This document shows, one piece after another, positions 6,976 through 15,799 of a stretch of 64,000 nt of DNA. The position numbers and the translations under genes are program-made. The stretch is taken from positions 1-64,000 of the forward strand of contig CAKZOD010000012.1 of assembly GCA_937136055.1 (NCBI GenBank). The letters are read 5' to 3'. Numbering within the stretch: the first letter of the stretch is position 1; every line of letters starts with the position of its first letter. The notes under the pieces are model-generated. The model had not been told where the DNA came from. It did no database searches and saw only the letters and a list, made by a program, of their open reading frames with translations. The stretch is from an uncultured Oceanospirillaceae bacterium (lineage in GTDB: Bacteria; Pseudomonadota; Gammaproteobacteria; Pseudomonadales; Balneatricaceae).

Positions 6976-8478
6976 ATGAACACACATGAACAGTGGCAAG
7001 AAATGGCTAAAGGCCTGAGCTTTGCCAAGCAAGCCTTTATCAACGGTGATTTTTGCGATGCGATAGCTAAGCAAACTTTTGATTGTATATCTCCAAGAGA
7101 TGGGCAGCGCCTTTGTCAAATTTCAGCTTGTGATGAAACGGATGTTGATCTTGCTGTAAAAGCCGCGCGCGATAGTTTTCAATCAGGTGTGTGGCGTGAT
7201 TTGAACGCTAAAGAGCGTAAGAAAACGTTACTAAAACTTGCTGAGTTAATGCAGCAACATATCCAAGAATTGGCTTTGCTAGATAGTTTAGATATGGGGA
7301 TGACGATCAGTGATAGCTACTTGGGTAATGTGCCAGGGGCTATTGAGTGTGTTCAATGGTACGCCGAATTAGCTGATAAGCTTTACGATGAAGTAGCCCC
7401 AACTTCTAAAGATGCAGTTGCGCGTATTTATCGTGTGCCGGTTGGCGTCGTTGCTGCCGTGACGCCCTGGAACTACCCGCTCCTTATTGCCTGCTGGAAA
7501 ATAGCTCCCGCATTAGCCGTTGGCAACAGTGTGATATTAAAACCTGCCGAACAAGCTAGCCTTTCTGTCTTAAAACTAGCGCAGTTAGCAAAAGAGGCGG
7601 GCATCCCTGATGGGGTGTTTAATGTGGTACCGGGGTTAGGGGATGTTGCTGGTAAGGCACTAGGATTGCATAAATCGGTAGATGCATTGGCCTTTACAGG
7701 TTCCAGTGCAGTCGGTGGTTTGTATATGCAATATGCAGGTCAGTCGAATTTAAAACGCGTGTCATTAGAGTGCGGTGGTAAAACGCCAAATATTGTACTT
7801 GCAGATTGCCAAGACCTCGATAAAGCTGCAGCAGCAGTTGTACAAGGAGCTTTTGCTAACCAAGGTCAGATCTGCAATGCCGGTTCACGCTTAATTGTCG
7901 ATCAAGGGGTGAAAGAAGCGCTTATTCAAAAAATGACAGTGCTTGCGAAGGAATACCAGGCCTTAGATCCTTTGGATCCGGATGCTAAGATTGGCTGTTT
8001 AGCCAGCGCTGCACATTCAAAGAAAGTTCAACAGTATGTCAATTTAGGGATTGCTCAAGGGGCAAGCCCTTTGTTGAATGTTGAAAATGCGGGTGAGAAT
8101 GATACGACAGGGCAAGCTAGCTGTTATTTTTCACCTCAGATATTTGACCAAGTAGAGGCGACAATGGCGATTAGCCATGAAGAAATTTTTGGTCCGGTAT
8201 TGAGTGTAATAACTGTTTCAAGCATTGATCAGGCGATTGAAGTTGCAAATAGTACGCCGTATGCGCTTGGAGCTGCTATTTGGAGTAGTAGCTATCAAAC
8301 GTTTGAGTATGTAGCGAATGCGGTAGAGGCAGGAGTGGTATGGCACAATTGTCACGATCACGGTGATATTAGCTCTCCCGTCGGCGGTTTTAAACAATCG
8401 GGCTTTGGTAGAGACAAATCCATCCACGCATTTGATAAATATGTTGAATATAAAACGTATTGGGTCAATTTAAAGTAA
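6976..8478 (+). CDS. NAD(P)+-dependent aldehyde dehydrogenase, PuuC/AldA-like
   Basis: Oxidises an aldehyde to the carboxylate. The 500-aa length is standard. It shows VTPWNYPLL, the catalytic Glu in LECGGKTPN (about 265), the nucleophilic Cys in NQGQICNAGSRL (about 300) and EEIFGPVLSV near 400. The opening (FINGDF...RDGQ) and GVWRDLNAKERKKTLLKLAEL resemble gamma-glutamyl-gamma-aminobutyraldehyde dehydrogenase (PuuC), but the ALDH family is too broad for a safe substrate. Neighbouring GSTs and shared operator-like sites hint at detoxification of reactive aldehydes. Polyamine breakdown is an alternative, given the agmatinase fragment at the window start. Confidence 0.88.
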   Translation: MNTHEQWQEMAKGLSFAKQAFINGDFCDAIAKQTFDCISPRDGQRLCQISACDETDVDLAVKAARDSFQSGVWRDLNAKERKKTLLKLAELMQQHIQELALLDSLDMGMTISDSYLGNVPGAIECVQWYAELADKLYDEVAPTSKDAVARIYRVPVGVVAAVTPWNYPLLIACWKIAPALAVGNSVILKPAEQASLSVLKLAQLAKEAGIPDGVFNVVPGLGDVAGKALGLHKSVDALAFTGSSAVGGLYMQYAGQSNLKRVSLECGGKTPNIVLADCQDLDKAAAAVVQGAFANQGQICNAGSRLIVDQGVKEALIQKMTVLAKEYQALDPLDPDAKIGCLASAAHSKKVQQYVNLGIAQGASPLLNVENAGENDTTGQASCYFSPQIFDQVEATMAISHEEIFGPVLSVITVSSIDQAIEVANSTPYALGAAIWSSSYQTFEYVANAVEAGVVWHNCHDHGDISSPVGGFKQSGFGRDKSIHAFDKYVEYKTYWVNLK

Positions 8479-8613
8479 CTGCAGTATTGAATCAATATGT
8501 AAAAAGTTAGCTATTAACGCTATATTTGAGTCCTAATATCAACGCTGCCTAGGCGCACTTAAACATAGTAAGCTATAGGGCTAGGTAGCAGGTGCGAATT
8601 CAAGGAAAGTCGA

Positions 8614-8784
8614 ATGTCTAAGAAAATTGTTAAATTTGAATACGAGAAAGAAACCAAAAATAGCGTTCGCAATAAGGAAGTACCCGATGAGGGAACAGCT
8701 CCAATTATCGGCTCTTTATATGTTCAAAAGTGGTATGCCGGTAGCAGCAAATCTATTGAAGTCTCTATTGATAAGAAAGACTAA
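8614..8784 (+). CDS. small uncharacterised protein, 56 aa
   Basis: An ATG at 8614 follows a good ribosome-binding site (AAGGAAAG, 7-8 bases upstream). The reading frame is 56 codons, too short for common ORF cut-offs. The peptide starts MSKKIVKFEYEKETKNS, continues with a short acidic linker and PIIGSLYVQKWYAG, and ends in KSIEVSIDKKD. The alternation of polar and hydrophobic residues suggests a small beta-rich fold; there is no signal or membrane segment. It lies about 135 bases after the aldehyde dehydrogenase and 87 before the tenA-like gene. Function unknown. Confidence 0.65.
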   Translation: MSKKIVKFEYEKETKNSVRNKEVPDEGTAPIIGSLYVQKWYAGSSKSIEVSIDKKD

Positions 8785-8870
8785 TAAGAACGATTAAAAA
8801 AACAGATACGAGTTATCAAACTTAAATTCAATGTGTAACTAAACTCAAAGTATAGCCAATAGGAAAAAAT

Positions 8871-9518
8871 GTGCGCCCAACAGATAAATTAAGAGCTGCT
8901 TGTATTGCAGATTGGCAGCAAGCGACTGAACACGATTTTTGTAAAGAACTGGCAACAGGTACCTTATCGCTCGATAAAATGCGGACCTACTTGGTTCAAG
9001 ATTATACGTTTATTGATAATTTCACCCGTTTAGCTGCATCAGCGATATACCATGCACCTACATTGGCTGATCGCCTTCCTTTAGCACGTTTTTTAGGTGT
9101 TATTGCAGGTCCTGAAAATACCTATTTTCAGCGATCATTTGATGCGTTAAATGTACCTGAGCACCAGCAAAATAACCCCGTATTATTAAAACCCACTCAA
9201 GATTTTCAAGATCTAATGCTAGAAGCGGCGGCCAGTGGCTCGTACGCAAATATGATCGCTGTGTTATGTGTTGCTGAGTGGGTTTACCTTAGCTGGGCGA
9301 GTCCTGTTGCTGATTATGACTCTGAATTACCTTTCTACTTTGCACAATGGATAGACCTTCACTGTGGTGATTACTTCGCGAGTGTTATTGAGCACCTGCG
9401 TTCTCAATTAGATAGCGCATATGTCTTGCTTGATGAAGATCAGCAACGAGAAACTGAAAACTATTTTGCACGGGCTGTTAAGTTAGAAAAACAGTTTTTT
9501 GACGCTTGTTATGAGTGA
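8871..9518 (+). CDS. TenA-family protein (thiaminase II fold)
   Basis: An all-helical 215-aa protein of the TenA/PQQC superfamily. It shows LATGTLSLDKMRTYLVQDYTF near 27-46, the IAGPENTYFQR region near 83-93 and AEWVYLSWA near 140. TenA enzymes hydrolyse aminopyrimidines in thiamin salvage. The usual active-site cysteine, found as CFW(I)Y in TenA_C enzymes, appears as AEWVY here, which suggests the Cys-less TenA_E type or another substrate. The start is GTG at 8871 after AGGAAAAA; the ATG two bases earlier is in a different frame. No other thiamin genes or TPP riboswitch were seen nearby. Confidence 0.8.
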   Translation: MRPTDKLRAACIADWQQATEHDFCKELATGTLSLDKMRTYLVQDYTFIDNFTRLAASAIYHAPTLADRLPLARFLGVIAGPENTYFQRSFDALNVPEHQQNNPVLLKPTQDFQDLMLEAAASGSYANMIAVLCVAEWVYLSWASPVADYDSELPFYFAQWIDLHCGDYFASVIEHLRSQLDSAYVLLDEDQQRETENYFARAVKLEKQFFDACYE

Positions 9519-9826
9519 TTGTTAGTGAGGGATAATAAAGGTTAAAAGTCATTAATAGAGCAATAATAAAAACACACAATAAAGAGTAATTTATGGCAAG
9601 TGCGAAATTAACTTTGTGATTACTCAAACGTGTAAACCTGATGATATTTGGGGTTAAGCCCTTAAAGCATTAAGGTACGAAAATTAGTGTAGATTTAACG
9701 CGCAAAACGTTTCATAGTGCCGCTAGATGAAATTTATACCTTCCATTTTAAGCGGAAGAGGTAATACCCTTTATTCAATATCGACGTGTTTGTCGGTGTG
9801 ATTAATCAATAATAGTAGGAAGTCCT
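9519..9826. other. intergenic region, possible decayed coding sequence
   Basis: No intact ORF. From about 9593 a frame reads CKPDDIWG, then a stop, then ALKALRYE, which looks like a broken coding sequence, but I recognise no family. No terminator or promoter stands out. Confidence 0.25.
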
Positions 9827-10219
9827 TTGAGTAAAACTGTCAGTGAGCTAGCCCAAGAGTTAGCAGAACAATCCCAAATTGAAAATCATTTTAATGTTCA
9901 TGTTTTAAAAGTTGTCATTAATGAGAGCGGGGATGTTGAAGAGAGTGGCCAGGCACTACCCGTGACGCACGTTGTCTTTGATAGTGAAGAACAGGAGTGC
10001 TATTTATACTTTGCAGAAGATAATGCGCTAGCACTTGATGATAAAGTGTTGAGTGTGGCTGATTTAAAAGCTGAGTTAAATAATGAATATCAAGGTTATT
10101 TGCTATTTGCAGCACAAGAGAAAGAAACTGAAGATGCGGTGCTTCAACTGACCACACCGCTTATAGGTTTCGGTGAAAACGAAGCACAGAAGAGCTTCTT
10201 TGTGATTTGCCAAGCTTAA
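9827..10219 (+). CDS. hypothetical acidic protein, 130 aa
   Basis: Not recognised as a known family. It starts at TTG (9827) after GTAGGAAG, a good Shine-Dalgarno at the right distance; no ATG lies in frame nearby. The protein is strongly acidic and lacks a signal peptide or membrane segment. Residues 1-25 are helical (SELAQELAEQSQIE), then mixed strands (FNVHVLKVVINESGD, THVVFDSEEQECYLYF). It stands alone with about 300 bases on the left and 490 on the right. Confidence 0.6.
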   Translation: MSKTVSELAQELAEQSQIENHFNVHVLKVVINESGDVEESGQALPVTHVVFDSEEQECYLYFAEDNALALDDKVLSVADLKAELNNEYQGYLLFAAQEKETEDAVLQLTTPLIGFGENEAQKSFFVICQA

Positions 10220-10729
10220 ACCAAAATAGACAACACTTTGTAGCAATTTGTTAAACATTAATAGATTGCTATTTATCTATTCAATAAACCTCCATGTATC
10301 GGCCTATCAAAGCGGTGTTTTGTAATTGCATCAATTGCAGGGGCGCTTACCATCTTAAAATTGACCGCTACTTTGCTAGAGCATTCATTGCTTCCTGTTT
10401 TATTTGCCATTTTTTAGAAGCGCAGTAATGGAGCCTGCAGCCATATATTCGACAGCTATGAAACAGGATGAACGTACTTTTCCAGCTATAGCTGATTATC
10501 ACCGCTTATCTGTGCACTAGGATTACTATTGATGTGTACCGTTTTATGGGATCTCTTATTCTGGCTTAATTTATAAAAACAAATAATATCAGATGTTTAG
10601 TTTACGTTCTTGATGTTTAATGTCTGAAAATATGACTGTTTATTTTCATCAAAAGTAGATAAATTAGGGGCTTAGTTGTTAGTGGGTTAATAGAGCCTGT
10701 CTACTTTGGGTATAAATGGGAGTAATTGT
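10220..10729. other. intergenic region, possible relic of a membrane protein
   Basis: About 510 bases with no intact gene. One forward frame gives a hydrophobic stretch ending LSPLICALGLLLMCTVLWD (near 10499-10555), and another near 10335-10420 gives LEHSLLPVLFAIF. These could be remains of a transporter, but stops separate them and I cannot name a family. Confidence 0.2.
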
Positions 10730-11398
10730 GTGAAGCATGTTTTAGTTTATTCCGATAGCTTAACCTGGGGGATTATTCCCAATACACGAAAGCGTTTGAG
10801 TTTTGATAAACGTTGGCCCGGTGTGTTTGAAAATGTACTAAAAGCACAAGGTGTGAATGTGCGGGTTAATGAAAATTGCTTAAATGGCAGGCGAACAGTG
10901 TGGAGTGACCCTTTTAAAGCAGGTCGTGATGGCTCTCAAGGCTTTGCACAAGTGCTTGAAATGCATGCGCCACTGGAGCTCGTTGTGATTATGCTGGGCA
11001 CCAATGATTTTCAATGTACACACAACAATAGTGCATGGATGTCAGGACAAGGCATCGCTAAGTTGATTCAAATTGTACGTGATGCTCCTATTGAACCTGG
11101 TATGCCAATCCCTGAAATATTAGTAATATCGCCTCCACAAATGCAGCAACCTAAGGGGCAATTAGTTACTAAATTTGTCGACTCACAAGCGCGAAGTGTT
11201 GGCTTAGGTTCACACTTAAAGCAAGTATGTCAGCAGTTCAATGTGCATTTTTTTGATAGTGCAACGGTCACAGATTCAAGTGCTATCGATGGTATTCATC
11301 TCGATGCTGATCAGCATTTAGTGCTAGGTGAAGCGATTGCTCAAGTGGTGCTCAGTTTAAACTTGCTTGAAAAGGAATTATCAGTAAAAACTTACTAA
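10730..11398 (+). CDS. SGNH/GDSL-family esterase or acyltransferase
   Basis: A 222-aa serine hydrolase of the SGNH fold, close in pattern to Mycobacterium smegmatis arylesterase/acyltransferase (MsAcT). Block I is YSDSLTWG with nucleophile Ser10; the oxyanion residues are in LNGRRT and IMLGTNDF; the catalytic Asp187 and His190 are in DGIHLD. No signal peptide, so cytoplasmic. I choose GTG at 10730, preceded by GGGAG seven bases upstream, over the TTG at 10706, because the protein then starts at the first strand KHVLVYSDS. The VOC gene follows 14 bases after the stop, suggesting one transcript. Confidence 0.87.
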   Translation: MKHVLVYSDSLTWGIIPNTRKRLSFDKRWPGVFENVLKAQGVNVRVNENCLNGRRTVWSDPFKAGRDGSQGFAQVLEMHAPLELVVIMLGTNDFQCTHNNSAWMSGQGIAKLIQIVRDAPIEPGMPIPEILVISPPQMQQPKGQLVTKFVDSQARSVGLGSHLKQVCQQFNVHFFDSATVTDSSAIDGIHLDADQHLVLGEAIAQVVLSLNLLEKELSVKTY

Positions 11399-11412
11399 TA
11401 AGGAGTGTGGAA

Positions 11413-11820
11413 ATGACAACTGTAAAAACGAAAGGGCTTAATCACCTGGGGTTATCGGTAAAAAATTTAAAGCAAAGCAGTGCGTTCTTCACTGATTTAC
11501 TGGGTTGGGAGATGTCTGGGTTTGATGAAAGTTATCCGCGCTGTGCAGTAACAGATGGGCAGCTTCGCTTAACACTTTGGCAAGTTGAATCACCTGATAA
11601 TGTCGCAGAGTTTGCAAGGCGCAAACATTTAGGGTTACATCATTTAGCATTACAAATAGAGACAGAGCAGCAGCTAAACGAATTGTATTTAGCAGCAAAA
11701 GATTTTGCGGGTGTAGAGATTGAATTTGCTCCTGAGCTTCTAGCAGGTGGGCCTCGCAAGCATATGATGTGTGCAGAGCCTGGCGGCTTACGTATTGAAT
11801 TTATTTGGCCAGGTAATTAA
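11413..11820 (+). CDS. VOC-superfamily (glyoxalase-like) protein
   Basis: A 135-aa vicinal-oxygen-chelate protein with two beta-alpha-beta-beta-beta units: LNHLGLSVKNLKQSSAFFTDLLGW at the N-terminus and HLALQIETEQQLNELYLAAKD in the second half. Candidate metal ligands are His (NHLGLSV), His (LHHLALQI) and Glu (LRIEFIW). The substrate is unknown; members include glyoxalase I, dioxygenases and fosfomycin-resistance enzymes. The ATG at 11413 is preceded by AAGGAG at ideal distance, so it is preferred to the GTG at 11407. Likely co-transcribed with the SGNH hydrolase gene. Confidence 0.85.
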   Translation: MTTVKTKGLNHLGLSVKNLKQSSAFFTDLLGWEMSGFDESYPRCAVTDGQLRLTLWQVESPDNVAEFARRKHLGLHHLALQIETEQQLNELYLAAKDFAGVEIEFAPELLAGGPRKHMMCAEPGGLRIEFIWPGN

Positions 11821-11873
11821 AGGCTAAATATAACTTTCCATATTTTAAAAATTGATAAAAGAGTAATCAACAG

Positions 11874-12767
11874 ATGAAACGCATTGGCCATAGATACAAA
11901 GATGCAGCAACAGGTATAACACTCGATACATGGTTTGCAAAAGATAATCAAAAAATACCAAGGGCTTGTTTAGCACTAAAAGTGGGAATTATTGAAGCAG
12001 ACTTTATAGAAGTTGTTATTGAAGATTTGGCGCAGCCTGCGAAAAGCGCAGAAGAAGCGTATCTAAGATTACATCTGCTATCTGAGTGCGAGCAGTTACC
12101 TAATAGTATGAACTTGGAAGGCATATTTGGCTTATTGACAAATGTTGCTTGGACGTCAGCGGGTCCTGTTTTACCTTCAAATGTAGAAAAGCTACGAGGG
12201 CTAGTGAGTGAAGAGTTTCATCACTTGAGTGTAACGAGTATCGATAAATTCCCACGAATGACTGATTATGTGGTTCCACAAGGTGTACGCATAGGTGATG
12301 CCGATAGAGTGAGACTTGGAGCGCATTTAGCTACTGGCACTACAGTAATGCACGAAGGCTTTGTAAACTTTAATGCAGGTTCACTGGGTGACTGCATGAT
12401 TGAAGGGCGAGTGACACCAGGTGTTATTGTAGGTAAACACTCGGATGTTGGTGCGGGGTCTTCAATTATGGGCACACTTTCAGGGGGAGGTAAGCAGGTA
12501 AATAGCATTGGAGAGCGCAGTTTACTGGGTGCAAATGCCGGTGTGGGCATCTCGTTGGGTGATGAGTGCATTGTAGAGGCTGGTTTATACGTAACAGCAG
12601 GCACGAAAGTAATATTGCCTGATGGAAAAAAAGTTGCAGCCCGCGAGCTATCGGGTCAGTCAGGGGTTTTATTTCGACGCAATAGCTTAAGTGGTGCAGT
12701 GGAAGTGATACCGACGAACTCAAAAGTGTGGGGTGGCCTAAATAGTCATCTACACAGTAACGATTGA
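11874..12767 (+). CDS. tetrahydrodipicolinate N-succinyltransferase-like (DapD) protein
   Basis: A left-handed beta-helix acyltransferase. Residues about 138-250 are hexapeptide repeats with the DapD hallmarks RVRLGAHLATGTTVMHEGFV, NFNAGSLGDCMIEGRV, SIMGTLSGGGKQ and LLGANAGVGISLGD. This matches the Pseudomonas/actinobacterial DapD type, which transfers succinyl from succinyl-CoA to tetrahydrodipicolinate in lysine synthesis. At 297 aa it is shorter at the N-terminus than Pseudomonas DapD (about 344). Its neighbours are a VOC and a HAD gene, not dap genes, so it might be a paralogue with another amino acceptor. The catalytic domain looks complete. Confidence 0.8.
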   Translation: MKRIGHRYKDAATGITLDTWFAKDNQKIPRACLALKVGIIEADFIEVVIEDLAQPAKSAEEAYLRLHLLSECEQLPNSMNLEGIFGLLTNVAWTSAGPVLPSNVEKLRGLVSEEFHHLSVTSIDKFPRMTDYVVPQGVRIGDADRVRLGAHLATGTTVMHEGFVNFNAGSLGDCMIEGRVTPGVIVGKHSDVGAGSSIMGTLSGGGKQVNSIGERSLLGANAGVGISLGDECIVEAGLYVTAGTKVILPDGKKVAARELSGQSGVLFRRNSLSGAVEVIPTNSKVWGGLNSHLHSND

Positions 12768-12829
12768 TTGCCATTAGTTGATGCCTACAAGGATAAGCTA
12801 ATTAACGATTACTAATAAATGAGAACCCC

Positions 12830-13474
12830 ATGATAAAAGCGCTGATATTTGATTGTGATGGCACACTAGTAGATAGTGAATACCTTGCCAATGTTGCACT
12901 GGAACAAGAGCTATTAAAATATGGCATTGAATTGAGTGCCCAGGTTTTGTTAAAGCGCTTTTGTGGTGGCCAGTTTTCTCAGGTGTTGGAGATATTAGCG
13001 CAGGAGTATCAGGTAACTTTTGCAGAAAACTTTGCCGAAATATTTCGTGAAAATTTAGCAGTATTACTGGCTAGTCAATTAACAACGTTTGAGGGAGTAC
13101 GTGAGACACTTGAAGCGATCGCATTAGCGAAAAGTGTGGCGTCAAACTCACCTTTAAAGCAATTAAAGCTCTCTTTGCAAGCGACGGATATAGCGTGCTT
13201 TTTTGATCAACACATTTATAGTGCTTATCAAATTAATAGCTGGAAGCCCGATCCACAATTGTTTTTACATGCGGCTCAAAAAATGGGTTATCGCCCCCAA
13301 GAGTGTTTAGTTATTGAAGATAGCCTAGTTGGAGTTGCGGCTGCCAAAGCGGCCACGATGCCAGTGGTACTATTTGATCCTGAAAATAAGCACCCTCATT
13401 TAGACGTTGACTACCGTATCTCGCATATGAGTGCGTTAGTCAATTTAGTGACTAGCCTTTCAAGTAAAACTTAA
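12830..13474 (+). CDS. HAD-superfamily phosphatase/phosphoglucomutase-like hydrolase
   Basis: A 214-aa HAD subfamily IA protein. Motif I is FDCDGTLVDSE with nucleophile Asp8 and acid/base Asp10; motif II is ASNSPLK, motif III has the Lys in SWKPDPQLF, and motif IV is VIEDSLVGVAAA. The helical cap (about 18-85) is the beta-phosphoglucomutase/sugar-phosphatase type. Probably hydrolyses a small phosphate ester such as a sugar phosphate; the exact substrate is not predictable. It lies 62 bases after the DapD-like gene on the same strand. Confidence 0.87.
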   Translation: MIKALIFDCDGTLVDSEYLANVALEQELLKYGIELSAQVLLKRFCGGQFSQVLEILAQEYQVTFAENFAEIFRENLAVLLASQLTTFEGVRETLEAIALAKSVASNSPLKQLKLSLQATDIACFFDQHIYSAYQINSWKPDPQLFLHAAQKMGYRPQECLVIEDSLVGVAAAKAATMPVVLFDPENKHPHLDVDYRISHMSALVNLVTSLSSKT

Positions 13475-13538
13475 GCAGAAGTGACTTAAATGTGATTACT
13501 CAGTGCGTGTAGGTCAACATACACAGTAATTGAATAAC

Positions 13539-14000
13539 TCAGAGCAAGGTTAAATTAGTAATGAGATAGCGAACACTGAGCAGTGTGGCGATTACAATAA
13601 TCCCGATAATGCTGATGGCAATGCCACTAACTTTAGATTCAATCCAGCTAATGAGAGAGATGGATATCACAAATAAGAAAAAGGCGGCAGTGGCAGCAGA
13701 GGTTCCAATATTTCGTAAAAAAGTGATCTTATCTAGAGCTGCTTGAGAAATCGCATTGATTTCGGTGCTATTTGAATGTGCTGTTAATATTCCTGAAGTT
13801 TTTAGGCTTAATGCAACATCAATATAAAGTGCTACTAGAAATAGCAAGGCGCTTATAGTGAAGAGTAAAAAGCAACAAGTGCTGAGCTTAGAGGGCATGC
13901 GCATGCGAATGATTTGTACGGCGATTGTTAATGAAAAACCGGCCATCAAACTACTGATAAAGGCAACTTGACCTGTTTGTAACTCTAAAATCTCATTCAT
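13539..14000 (-). CDS. hypothetical membrane protein with about four helices
   Basis: No family recognised. The 153-aa protein has hydrophobic segments near residues 12-30, 40-62, 103-120 and 127-150, separated by a polar loop (SLKTSGILTAHSNSTEINAIS). The start ATG has GGAAAC upstream. It is convergent with the HAD gene and divergent from the Gfo/Idh gene, so it is its own transcript. An inner-membrane location is inferred from the helices. Confidence 0.65.
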   Translation of the reverse strand: MNEILELQTGQVAFISSLMAGFSLTIAVQIIRMRMPSKLSTCCFLLFTISALLFLVALYIDVALSLKTSGILTAHSNSTEINAISQAALDKITFLRNIGTSAATAAFFLFVISISLISWIESKVSGIAISIIGIIVIATLLSVRYLITNLTLL

Positions 14001-14264
14001 GTTGTTTCCTTATTGTCATAAAGATCTTTAAAAGTCAGACAAGTATAGTGTTTAATGATTCACGCTCTTAGTTAAAAAGCAGGGCCTTCTAGGCAGGATT
14101 TTTAACATGCCTTCGCCTCCCCATCTTAATTCTAGTCATTCCCTTGAAGTAACAAATGTTAGACGCTTTTTGAAGTAAGCTTAAGATGTCAGATGATCTT
14201 AATCGATTTTATCGATAAGCTAGGCAGACGCGATAATGTGTAAATAAATGATTAAGGAGCACAA

Positions 14265-15275
14265 ATGCAACGTTGGGGCATTTTAGGTACAAGTTTTATT
14301 TCAGAAACCGTGGCAGAGCAGATTATTGCTAATCCAGATTCTCAGTTACAAGCTGTTGCAGGGCGCACCGAGCAAACACTTGATCAATTTGCAGAGAAGT
14401 TCTCTGTCCCTAAGCGCTTTATTGATTATCAGGCACTGATCGAGGATGAAAGTGTAGATATTATTTATATCGGATTGCCTAATCATGTCCACCATCAGTA
14501 TTTAATTAAAGCGCTGGCAGCAGGTAAGCATGTTTTGTGTGAGAAATCGTTAAGTGTTGATATGCATAAAACAGAGCAAATTATGCAAGCGGTTAAGGAG
14601 AGCAAACAAAGTGTTATTGAAGGGCTAATGTATGCTCATCATCCATTAACAAAAGCTTTGATTTCACTATTACAAAGCCGTCGTCTTGGTGAAGTTACTC
14701 ATATAAACGCTCAGTATTGTGTGGATATTGCGCAGTTTGTAAATGCGCAAGGTGGCGGTGTTATTTTTGATTTAGGTTGTTACCCGCTTTCAACGGTGCA
14801 GTTAATCGTACAACAATTATATGGCGCGAAAATCACCGATAGTGCGGTAATCACAGGGCAGGGCAAAGTCGATGATCAAACCGGTAATGTGATTGAAGCT
14901 CAAGCTCAACTCTCTTTTAGTGATTCATTAACAGCGAGTGTTAAAGCTGCGGAACATTATGATGATGAGCCTCTGTTAGTCATTGAAACAGAACTTGCGG
15001 TAGTGACTTTGAAGTCTAATTTATGGATGCCTGCTAACGGTGAAAATCACCTGAGTGTAGCTTTTAAAGCAGGGGATATTGAAACGATAAAAATTAACTC
15101 CCTCGGAGATGCTTTTTACTATCAAACTGAGCAATTCATCGAGTTGGTAGAAACGAGAAAAAGTACGAGTGATCCATCACTGCCTTACCCAACGCTGCAG
15201 GATTCTTATCGTTTGATGCAATGGTTAACGCAGTGGGAGAAGTTGTGTAAAGCTAATCCTCTGCCTGAGAAATAA
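14265..15275 (+). CDS. Gfo/Idh/MocA-family oxidoreductase
   Basis: NAD(P)-dependent dehydrogenase of sugars or related alcohols. The N-terminal Rossmann domain (1-120) shows GILGTSFIS, the VDIIYIGLPNHVHHQY segment and HVLCEKSL, where the Lys is the conserved EKP-type residue (Pro replaced by Ser). The C-terminal domain (about 125-320) is the GFO_IDH_MocA_C beta sheet with GGGVIFDLGCYPL, the usual motif containing the catalytic Asp/Cys region. At 336 aa the length is standard. RBS AAGGAG precedes the ATG by 5 bases. The substrate is unknown. Confidence 0.88.
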   Translation: MQRWGILGTSFISETVAEQIIANPDSQLQAVAGRTEQTLDQFAEKFSVPKRFIDYQALIEDESVDIIYIGLPNHVHHQYLIKALAAGKHVLCEKSLSVDMHKTEQIMQAVKESKQSVIEGLMYAHHPLTKALISLLQSRRLGEVTHINAQYCVDIAQFVNAQGGGVIFDLGCYPLSTVQLIVQQLYGAKITDSAVITGQGKVDDQTGNVIEAQAQLSFSDSLTASVKAAEHYDDEPLLVIETELAVVTLKSNLWMPANGENHLSVAFKAGDIETIKINSLGDAFYYQTEQFIELVETRKSTSDPSLPYPTLQDSYRLMQWLTQWEKLCKANPLPEK

Positions 15276-15371
15276 GAAGAGAATTAATCAGAAGGGGATT
15301 AACCAGAAAAGAATAGAAAGGCTAATCAAGCCCCTAAGCGAACAACCATGCAGGGTCTGTCGATAACGTGA

Positions 15372-15788
15372 ATGAGAAATGAAATGAAGCCAGATATTAT
15401 TCAAAAATTAGAGACTTATCCTGATTATGTAGTAAAGCAGATGTTGCTCGTTAGAGAAATGATTTATACGCAAGCTGAACTTCTGAATATTTATAGTATT
15501 GAAGAAACACTTAAGTGGGGGCAAATTAGTTATTTGGTAAAAGGGGGGAGTACCATTCGTTTAGGATATGATGCTTCTTGTGAGCAAAGCTACAGTCTGT
15601 ACTTCAATTGTAAATCTTTGTTAGTTGAGACATTTAAAACATTATACCCTGATACATTTCGCTACATCGGCAATAGAGAGCTTCAACTGTTGATAAATCA
15701 ACCGCTACCAGAAAAGGAGTTGCAGCACTGTTTGAGAATGGCGCTAAGCTATCATAAATTGAAAAAATTACCATTATTAGGTAATTAA
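15372..15788 (+). CDS. DUF1801 (YdhG-like) domain protein
   Basis: A 138-aa protein of the YdhG/YjbR-like DUF1801 family. It has the conserved EETLKWGQISYLVKGGSTIRLG segment (residues about 41-62), then a SLYFNCKSLLVETFKTLYP strand-helix. No biochemical function is established for the family. Two starts are possible, ATG 15372 and ATG 15384; the second has the closer GAGAAATGA leader. It stands alone, convergent with the diguanylate cyclase remnant. Confidence 0.75.
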   Translation: MRNEMKPDIIQKLETYPDYVVKQMLLVREMIYTQAELLNIYSIEETLKWGQISYLVKGGSTIRLGYDASCEQSYSLYFNCKSLLVETFKTLYPDTFRYIGNRELQLLINQPLPEKELQHCLRMALSYHKLKKLPLLGN

Positions 15789-15799
15789 CACTGTTCTAC

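Noticed and set aside
12266..12774. Long minus-strand ORFs opposite the DapD-like gene
   Set aside because: They overlap a clear coding region and show no domain; they are shadows of its codon pattern.
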